A stretch of 64,000 nt of DNA from Microvirga pudoricolor. GTDB lineage: Bacteria; Pseudomonadota; Alphaproteobacteria; Rhizobiales; Beijerinckiaceae. Both the position numbers and the translations under genes were made by a program. The notes under the pieces were generated by a model that worked only from the letters and a program-made list of their open reading frames with translations, did no database searches and was not told the DNA's origin. Numbering within the stretch: position 1 is the first letter of the stretch; each line of letters starts with the position of its first letter. The stretch covers positions 1,116,001-1,180,000 of the forward strand of contig NZ_JAFEMB010000001.1 of assembly GCF_016892705.1 (NCBI RefSeq), written 5' to 3'. Below are positions 58,955 to 64,000 of the stretch, one piece after another.

Positions 58955-60046
58955 ATGGATAGAAGAACGATCCTGAAGGGCGCGGGACTGGCTGCCGTCT
59001 CCGGCGCCGTCGCGTCCCCCGCCATCGCCCAGTCCCAGCCCACCCTTCAATGGCGCATGCCCTCCGCCTACCCGAAGAGTCTCGACACGCTCTTCGGCGC
59101 CGGCGCCCACGTGGCCCGCCGGGTGGCGGAGATGACGGACAACAAGTTCCAGATCCAGGTTTTCGCGGCTGGCGAGATCGTGGGCGGCCTCCAGGTCTTC
59201 GACGCGGTGCAGAACGGCGCCGTCGAATGCGGCTTCACCCTGTCGAGCTATAACATCGGCAAGGACCCCACCTTCATGTTCGACACGTCCGTGCCGTGGG
59301 GCATGAACGTGCGCCATCATCAGGCATGGCAGCAATTCGGCGGCGGGCTGCAGCTCATCCGCGAATTTCTCAAGGACTACAACGTCACGTCCATTCCGGC
59401 GGCGCAGACCGGCGCCCAGATGGGCGGCTGGTTCCGCAAGGAAATCACCTCGGTCGCCGACCTGCAGGGGCTGAAGTTCCGCATTGCGGGCATGGGCGGC
59501 CAGATCATGCAGAAGCTCGGCGTGGTGCCGCAGGTTCTCGCGGGCGGCGACATCTACCCGGCGCTCGAGCGCGGCACCCTCGACGCGGTGGAGTTCTCCG
59601 GTCCCTACGACGACGAGAAGCTCGGCTTCGTGAAGGTCGCGAAATATTACTATTATCCGGGCTTCTGGGAGGGATCGGCCCAACCGTCGGTCTTCGTCAA
59701 CCTGGACAAGTGGAACGCGCTGCCGGCGAGCTACAAGGCGATCCTGGAGACCGCCTGCGCCGAGGCCAACGCGGCCTGCATGGCGAAGTACGACGCCGAG
59801 AACGCGGATGCGATCAAGCGCCTCGTGGCGCAGGGCGCGGTGCTCAAATCCTTCCCGCGCGACGTGATGGAGGCCTCCTACAAGGAAGCCTACAAGCATT
59901 ACAACGACATTGCCGCGACCAATCCCAAGTTCAAGAAGATCTACGACAACTGGAACGCCTTCCGCGAGAAGGAGTCCACCTGGTTCCGCATCGCCGAGCT
60001 GCCGTTCGACGTGTTCACGTCCAACCAGGCCGCGCAGCCGCGCTGA
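58955..60046 (+). CDS. TRAP transporter solute-binding protein (DctP family)
   Basis: 363 residues. A Tat-like signal (DRRTILKGAG, then AAVSGAVASPAIAQ) leads into the DctP fold: W-R-M-P-S-A-Y-P-K-S, the ligand-binding region around AGMGGQIMQKLGVVPQVLAGGDIYPALE, and the conserved VEFSGPYDDEKLGF with YYYYPGFWEG. It binds an organic acid or related solute in the periplasm. No dctQ or dctM membrane genes are in the window, so it is an orphan. It is a single-gene unit between two terminators. Confidence 0.9.
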   Translation: MDRRTILKGAGLAAVSGAVASPAIAQSQPTLQWRMPSAYPKSLDTLFGAGAHVARRVAEMTDNKFQIQVFAAGEIVGGLQVFDAVQNGAVECGFTLSSYNIGKDPTFMFDTSVPWGMNVRHHQAWQQFGGGLQLIREFLKDYNVTSIPAAQTGAQMGGWFRKEITSVADLQGLKFRIAGMGGQIMQKLGVVPQVLAGGDIYPALERGTLDAVEFSGPYDDEKLGFVKVAKYYYYPGFWEGSAQPSVFVNLDKWNALPASYKAILETACAEANAACMAKYDAENADAIKRLVAQGAVLKSFPRDVMEASYKEAYKHYNDIAATNPKFKKIYDNWNAFREKESTWFRIAELPFDVFTSNQAAQPR

Positions 60047-60067
60047 GACTGGGTCCCTCCCATGCAG

Positions 60068-60097
60068 AGGCGGCGCATCCGGGATGCGCCGCCTTTT
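60068..60097 (+). terminator. Terminator after the TRAP binding protein gene
   Basis: The stem AGGCGGCGCATC / GATGCGCCGCCT with a CGG loop is followed by TTT. It is a very stable intrinsic terminator. Confidence 0.92.
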
Positions 60098-60174
60098 CCG
60101 TTGCAGGGATCGGAGTCCCGCTTAGCGCGTTGACCCCGGGAAGGGCTCGAGGCGGCCCAGCTTGGAGACGCGAC

Positions 60175-60339
60175 ATGCAGGACAAGAAGCAGAACGAGCA
60201 GGCTTCTCAGAAGGAAGGCGGCGAGAAGGACAAGAAGCTGCCGGAAAACTCGAAGGACAATCTCGACGACAAGCTCGACCACGGCGTCGAGGAGACCTTC
60301 CCGGCAAGCGATCCGGTTTCGGTGAAGATCACCAAGTAG
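60175..60339 (+). CDS. 54-residue hydrophilic protein with E-E-T-F-P-A-S-D-P motif
   Basis: A short gene with GGAGA 6 nt before the ATG. The protein is Lys/Glu/Asp-rich (KKQNEQASQKEGGEKDKKL, then D-N-L-D-D-K-L-D-H-G-V) and ends VEETFPASDPVSVKITK. I recall this closing motif as recurrent in small uncharacterised alphaproteobacterial proteins. There is no signal peptide, and the role is unknown. It lies between the TRAP gene's terminator and a palindromic repeat, and is convergent with an EamA gene. Confidence 0.7.
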   Translation: MQDKKQNEQASQKEGGEKDKKLPENSKDNLDDKLDHGVEETFPASDPVSVKITK

Positions 60340-60367
60340 TTGCCCTGCCGCATTCTAGTTTGCGAAA

Positions 60368-60471
60368 CCTCATCCTGAGGGAATGGCGAAAGACGTTCGT
60401 CTCGAAGGATGGTTCCAGTGCTCTCTGGACCCTCCTTCGAGACGTCGCTTTCGCGGCTCCTCAGGGTGAGG
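60368..60471. repeat. Palindromic dispersed repeat, copy 3 (short class, 104 bp)
   Basis: It begins CCTCATCCTGAGG and ends CTCAGGGTGAGG. It has the GTCTCGAAGGA / TCCTTCGAGAC core and the GTGCTCTCTGGA loop as in the 15532 copy. It lies between the small gene at 60175 and the convergent EamA gene. Confidence 0.9.
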
Positions 60472-60492
60472 TTGTGTCGGGTGAGGAGGCTC

Positions 60493-61356
60493 TCAAGCCC
60501 GGCTCGCAACCGCCACCCCGAGCGCCGCAACACCCATGCCGACGATCTGCAGGACAGTGAGCGTTTCGCCGAAAAGCCCGTAAGCCATTAGGGCCGCGAC
60601 CGGAGGAACCAGATAGAGGAGGGTCGCGACCCCGACGACCGCTCCCTGGCGGATGAGGAACAGCAGCAGCCCGATCGCTCCGATCGACAGCCCGAATACC
60701 GCCCAGATCAGCCCGATCCAGAGCGGCAGGGTGAAATCGAAGCTCCATTGCTCCGTGAGCAGAACCACCGGCAGCGTCACGAGGGCGGCGCCCAGATATT
60801 GAATGACCGCGTTCACCCGCAGGTCCACCCCGCCCCCCGTGCGTTTCTGCCAGATCGTTCCCAGCGTGATCGACAGCATCCCGAACACGGCCACCAGCAG
60901 GGGGACAGGTGGCACGTCCGTTCCGAGCTTCGGCGCAACCACGAGGCAGGCGCCCAGGAATCCGATGCCGATGCCGAGCCAGCGCCGGGGCGTGACCCGC
61001 TCTCCCAGCAAGGGCCCCGCCAGCATGCCCGTCACCAGCGGCTGGAGGCCCGCGACGAGCGCCGAGATCCCGGCTGGCAGGCCGTGGCGCACGGACCAGA
61101 ACACCGCCCCGAGGTAGCATCCGTGGAGCAGGATTCCGGCCACCATGCCGTCCCGCCACGTCCGGGCATCCCTGGGCCAGGCCGCTCCGGCGGCCAGCAC
61201 GATCCCGGCCAGCACCGCCCCGGCCAGCACGTAGCGCACGAACAGGAAGGTCAGGGGCTCCGCATGAGGCGCCACGAGCCGCGCCACGATGAACCCCGTG
61301 GCCCAGATGAGCACGAAAAGCGGCGGGGCGAGGCGGGTGAGAGGACCGGACGGCAT
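60493..61356 (-). CDS. EamA/DMT family transporter
   Basis: 287 residues from the ATG at 61356. About ten helices form two EamA repeats: PPLFVLIWATGFIVARLV with the opening W, TFLFVRYVLAGAVLAGIVL, GLPAGISALVAGLQPLVTG, and in the second half L-G-T-I-W-Q-K-R, VATLLYLVPPVAALMAYGLFGE. It is an exporter or importer of small metabolites with unknown substrate. It is convergent with the small gene and repeat, and divergent from the YihY gene. Confidence 0.87.
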   Translation of the reverse strand: MPSGPLTRLAPPLFVLIWATGFIVARLVAPHAEPLTFLFVRYVLAGAVLAGIVLAAGAAWPRDARTWRDGMVAGILLHGCYLGAVFWSVRHGLPAGISALVAGLQPLVTGMLAGPLLGERVTPRRWLGIGIGFLGACLVVAPKLGTDVPPVPLLVAVFGMLSITLGTIWQKRTGGGVDLRVNAVIQYLGAALVTLPVVLLTEQWSFDFTLPLWIGLIWAVFGLSIGAIGLLLFLIRQGAVVGVATLLYLVPPVAALMAYGLFGETLTVLQIVGMGVAALGVAVASRA

Positions 61357-61498
61357 GGCCCGACGCTTAGGACCATTCCGGCGCCGGGGCAATTGCGGAG
61401 ATCGTCCTTGTTCAATAGTGCTGAGGACGGAGTTCCCCGACGGGGCACGGCTTGCCGGCGCTGCCCCAAGCGCCATCTCCCCCTGCCGGAGAGTTTGT

Positions 61499-62389
61499 TT
61501 GCGACGCTTGCGCCTCTATACCGAGATCCTCGGCATCACCATGCACCGTTTCGTCATGCACGACGCTTGGGCGATCGCGAGCCATATCGCGCTCTCGGTG
61601 CTGACCTCGTTCTTCCCGTTCCTGATCCTGCTCACGGCGCTGGCCAGCCTGTTCGGCACCGGGTCCCTGGCGGACGAGGCCGCCGACATCATCCTGGAGG
61701 CCTGGCCGCGCGAGGTGGCGGAGCCCATCGCCAACGAGGTGCACCGCATCCTCACGGGGCGGCGCAGCGACGTGCTGACCCTCGGCCTGGTGCTCGCGCT
61801 TTATTTCGCGTCGAGCGGGGTCGAGAGCCTGCGGGTGGGCCTCAACCGGGCCTACGGGTTGCGGGAGACCCGCGCGTGGTGGCTGACGCGGCTCGAATCC
61901 ATCGCCTTCGTCATCGGCGGCGCCTTCGTGATGCTGGCGCTGGCTCTCCTCGTGGTGCTCGGGCCCTTCGTGTGGCGGGCGGCCTTGCGCTGGGTGCCGG
62001 CGCTCCAGACCTTCGGGAACGTGGTGGACCTGTTCCGGTTCGGCGTCGCCACCCTGGTCATCGTGTCCGGCCTGCTCGCGGCCCACAAGCTCGTGCCGGC
62101 GGGGCGGCGAACGCTCTGGTCCGTGTTGCCGGGGGTGGGCGTCACCCTCCTGTTGTGGCTTCTCGGCGGCATCGCGTTCGGATGGTACCTGGAATTCTAT
62201 CCCGGCGCCTACGCGTCCACCTACGGGGGCCTCGCCACCGCCATGGTGGCGCTGATCTTCCTCTATACGCTGGGCGCCATCTTCCTGTTCGGCGGCGAAT
62301 TGAACGGCACCATCATCATCGCCAAGCGGCGGCGGCTGCACAAAGAGGCCGCGACGGCCCCGTTCAACGACGTGATCAAGGCGCCTTAA
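61499..62389 (+). CDS. YihY/BrkB family membrane protein
   Basis: 296 residues from a TTG at 61499 (GGAGAG 5 nt upstream). The next ATG, at 61541, would lose 14 residues that fit the family's N-terminus. Six or more helices are seen with the YihY pattern D-A-W-A-I-A-S-H-I-A-L-S-V-L-T-S-F-F-P-F-L, L-Y-F-A-S-S-G-V-E-S-L-R-V-G-L-N-R-A-Y, and F-Y-P-G-A-Y-A-S-T-Y-G-G-L. It is an inner-membrane protein of uncertain function (formerly called RNase BN). A repeat follows it. Confidence 0.88.
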   Translation: MRRLRLYTEILGITMHRFVMHDAWAIASHIALSVLTSFFPFLILLTALASLFGTGSLADEAADIILEAWPREVAEPIANEVHRILTGRRSDVLTLGLVLALYFASSGVESLRVGLNRAYGLRETRAWWLTRLESIAFVIGGAFVMLALALLVVLGPFVWRAALRWVPALQTFGNVVDLFRFGVATLVIVSGLLAAHKLVPAGRRTLWSVLPGVGVTLLLWLLGGIAFGWYLEFYPGAYASTYGGLATAMVALIFLYTLGAIFLFGGELNGTIIIAKRRRLHKEAATAPFNDVIKAP

Positions 62390-62411
62390 GACAGGATCCC
62401 ACCTCCCGCCG

Positions 62412-62429
62412 ACCTCATCCCGAGGAGCC
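62412..62429. repeat. Truncated arm of the palindromic repeat family
   Basis: The arm contains CCTCATCCCGAGGAGC, the same end as copies 1 and 4, and stops after a few bases. It is probably a decayed piece beside the full copy at 62455. Confidence 0.6.
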
Positions 62430-62454
62430 TGAGCACCATATCGAACACTCTCGC

Positions 62455-62570
62455 CCTCATCCTGAGGAGCCGCGTTAGCGGCGTCTCGAAGGAGGGCTCC
62501 AGCGGAGTGTTTCCAGTGCCAACTGGACCATCCTTCGAGACGAATGGCTGCGCGGGCCCTCAGGATGAGG
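62455..62570. repeat. Palindromic dispersed repeat, copy 4 (long class, 116 bp)
   Basis: It begins CCTCATCCTGAGG and ends CTCAGGATGAGG. The GTCTCGAAGGA / TCCTTCGAGAC core is present, and the middle reads GGAGTGTTTCCAGTGC, as in the 6047 copy (GGAGTGTCTCCATTGC). It lies between YihY and the convergent cpdB-like gene. Confidence 0.9.
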
Positions 62571-62596
62571 TCGTGGGATTGGCGGAACGGAGAACG

Positions 62597-62621
62597 AAAA
62601 AGGCCGGGCAATCGCCCGGCC
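62597..62621 (-). terminator. Terminator of the cpdB-like gene
   Basis: Read on the minus strand, the stem GGCCGGGC / GCCCGGCC with a 4-nt loop is followed by five T. It ends the minus-strand transcript about 20 bp past the stop. Confidence 0.9.
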
Positions 62622-62643
62622 CTTTCCATGCTCTGCAAAACGC

Positions 62644-64000
62644 TCAGCCCGCGATGCGGTACTTGATGAAGCCCTCGGGCGCGTCGCCCATCTTCTCCAC
62701 CTTGATGCCGGCGGGCTGGTAGGCGGCTGCATTCGGGCCCGTGACGAAGACCGTGGTGACGCTCGACGGGGGCGGCACGAGCGACCAGGAGCCGTCCGCC
62801 TTGGGCGAGACTTCCTTGCGCTCGACGATGTAGCGCATGATGGCGTCGCGGGTGAGATCGGGGGCCTCGAACACGATGGTCTTGCCGTCGTTGCCGGGGA
62901 AGTTGCCGCCGCCGCCCGCGCGGTAGTTGTTGGTGGCGACCACGAATTCCTGGTCGTCCTTCACGGGCACGCCCTTGTAGGTCAGGTCCTTGATGCGATG
63001 GGCATCCGGGGCGACCAGCTTGCCGTCATTGTCGTAGCGCGAGGGTTGCGTCGGGTCGATCTTGTACTGGACGCCCGCGATGACGTCGAAGTTGAAGGCC
63101 GGGAATTTTGGGTTGATGAGCTCCTGCTCGCCGCCCTTGGCCGGGTCGATCTGGTTGTAGATGCCCGCCGAGCGCTCCAGCCACTCGCGCACCTGGCTTC
63201 CTGTGATCTTCACCGCCCGCACGGTGTTCGGGTAGATGTAGATGTCCGCCATGTCCTTGATGGCGAGCGGGCCGGGCTTGATGTCGGTGAAGTAGTTCGG
63301 GCCGCCGCGCCCGCCCGCCTTGAAGGGCGCCGCCGCCGAGAGGAGCGGCAGGTCCTTGTAGGGCGTGTTCTTGAGCTGGTCGGCCAGATACCAGGTCTGC
63401 GCATCGGCCACGATCTTCACCGAGGCGTCGTCGGAGATCAGCGCGAAATAGGAATGGATCGGGACCGCCGTGGTGCCGACCGGCTCGCGCACGTATTTCA
63501 GCGTCGCGTCGTGATCGCCTTGCGCCGCCGCCATCACGGCGGCCTCCGACTCGACCTTCGGCACGACCTTGCGGTCGACGCGGTCGTAGATCGGGCGCGC
63601 CTCGGTCTTGAAGTCCGCCACCTTCCAGGCATTGCCCTCCTTCACGAGGTCGAGGTCGATCACGCCGAGGTGGCTGCCCCAGAAACCCGCCATGACGGCG
63701 GGCTTGCCGTTGAGGGTGCCCTTCTGGGGATCCACGCCCGGAATGTTGGCGAATTCCTTGCCGCCCGGGAAGGTGAAATGCTGATGGCCCGTGAGAATCA
63801 CATCGATGCCGTCGACCTTCGACAGGAAGAGCGCCGCGTTCTCCTCGCCCCCTTTACGCTCGCCGCCCGCGATGCCGGAATGGCAGAGCGCCACCACGAT
63901 ATCGGCGCCCGCCTTCTTGAGGTCCGGCACATGCTTGTTGGCCGCATCCACGATGTCGGTCGTGGTGGCCTTACCGTCGAGATGGGCCTTGTCCCATTGC
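62644..64000 (-). CDS. cpdB: CpdB-like 2',3'-cyclic nucleotide phosphodiesterase / 3'-nucleotidase (5' end outside window)
   Basis: The minus-strand frame is open to the right edge, so about 452 C-terminal residues are seen. The metallophosphoesterase end shows VVALCHSGIAGG and DVILTGHQH. The C-terminal nucleotidase domain has ISDDASVKIVADAQTWY, PNTVRAVKITGSQVREWLE, DVIAGVQYKIDPTQPSRY, and ATNNYRAGGGGNFPG. This last form is typical of CpdB rather than UshA. It degrades extracellular or periplasmic nucleotides. The N-terminal signal cannot be seen. A palindromic repeat separates it from YihY. Confidence 0.88.
   Translation of the reverse strand, partial: QWDKAHLDGKATTTDIVDAANKHVPDLKKAGADIVVALCHSGIAGGERKGGEENAALFLSKVDGIDVILTGHQHFTFPGGKEFANIPGVDPQKGTLNGKPAVMAGFWGSHLGVIDLDLVKEGNAWKVADFKTEARPIYDRVDRKVVPKVESEAAVMAAAQGDHDATLKYVREPVGTTAVPIHSYFALISDDASVKIVADAQTWYLADQLKNTPYKDLPLLSAAAPFKAGGRGGPNYFTDIKPGPLAIKDMADIYIYPNTVRAVKITGSQVREWLERSAGIYNQIDPAKGGEQELINPKFPAFNFDVIAGVQYKIDPTQPSRYDNDGKLVAPDAHRIKDLTYKGVPVKDDQEFVVATNNYRAGGGGNFPGNDGKTIVFEAPDLTRDAIMRYIVERKEVSPKADGSWSLVPPPSSVTTVFVTGPNAAAYQPAGIKVEKMGDAPEGFIKYRIAG

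Overview
The window is a GC-rich chromosomal segment of an alphaproteobacterium of the order Hyphomicrobiales (Rhizobiales). The family Methylobacteriaceae (Microvirga-like) is my best guess. The support is gene order and gene content: secA–parvulin–argJ–mutT, comF–grxC–nitrilase–DUF1178, ubiG/lysC–ptsP–prfA–prmC–DUF4167–clpB, a PhaR-controlled polyhydroxybutyrate pair, and dispersed palindromic intergenic repeats. It is mostly core chromosome with small accessory insertions. I see no phage, insertion sequence, CRISPR array, rRNA or tRNA.

Layout. 0-4 kb: tail of kup, a GNAT, a MarR regulator behind a strong dyad, a DUF1398 protein, ispA-type prenyl synthase divergent from mtgA, and rpmF. 4-9 kb: a catalytically degenerate PAS-GGDEF-EAL protein, phaR, and divergent phaA-phaB. 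9-15 kb: DMT transporter, GNAT, gloB, a methyltransferase, the zinc chaperone gene aztD without its ABC transporter, DUF5996 and DUF779. 15.6-19.3 kb: an aldehyde dehydrogenase and a divergent AcoR-type sigma-54 activator, with a textbook -24/-12 promoter and two upstream dyads between them. 19.5-28.5 kb: accA, a CDF exporter, an L,D-transpeptidase, ada, a phosphoesterase, a double-PAS hybrid kinase, a methyltransferase and an LprI-like protein. 28.6-36.3 kb: secA, parvulin, argJ, mutT, EamA and DUF427. 36.4-54 kb: the conserved comF-to-clpB block (glutathione/thiol functions, ubiquinone synthesis, aspartate kinase, nitrogen PTS enzyme I, release factor and its methylase, chaperone). 54-64 kb: ABC-F ATPase, an NAD(P)-binding protein with divergent HxlR regulator, DUF4142, small hydrophilic proteins, an orphan TRAP binding protein, EamA, YihY/BrkB and the 3' part of a CpdB-like nucleotidase.

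How genes work together. phaA and phaB make 3-hydroxybutyryl-CoA from acetyl-CoA, and the adjacent phaR encodes the granule-responsive repressor. The AcoR-like protein probably drives the aldehyde dehydrogenase together with sigma-54. prfA and prmC form a release-factor/methylase pair. ptsP starts the nitrogen phosphotransfer chain.

The most noteworthy non-genic signals are these. (1) A family of 103-116 bp palindromic elements occurs in four copies and two length classes. (2) A second repeat family has one copy lying in frame inside the 5' end of prmC. (3) There are several regulatory dyads (marR, pha, aztD, AcoR sites, 34.5 kb, hxlR). No wholly new multi-gene system is evident. The best candidates for new biology are the aztD orphan with its AT-rich dyad, the aldehyde dehydrogenase/DUF779/DUF5996 unit, and the repeat-in-prmC case.
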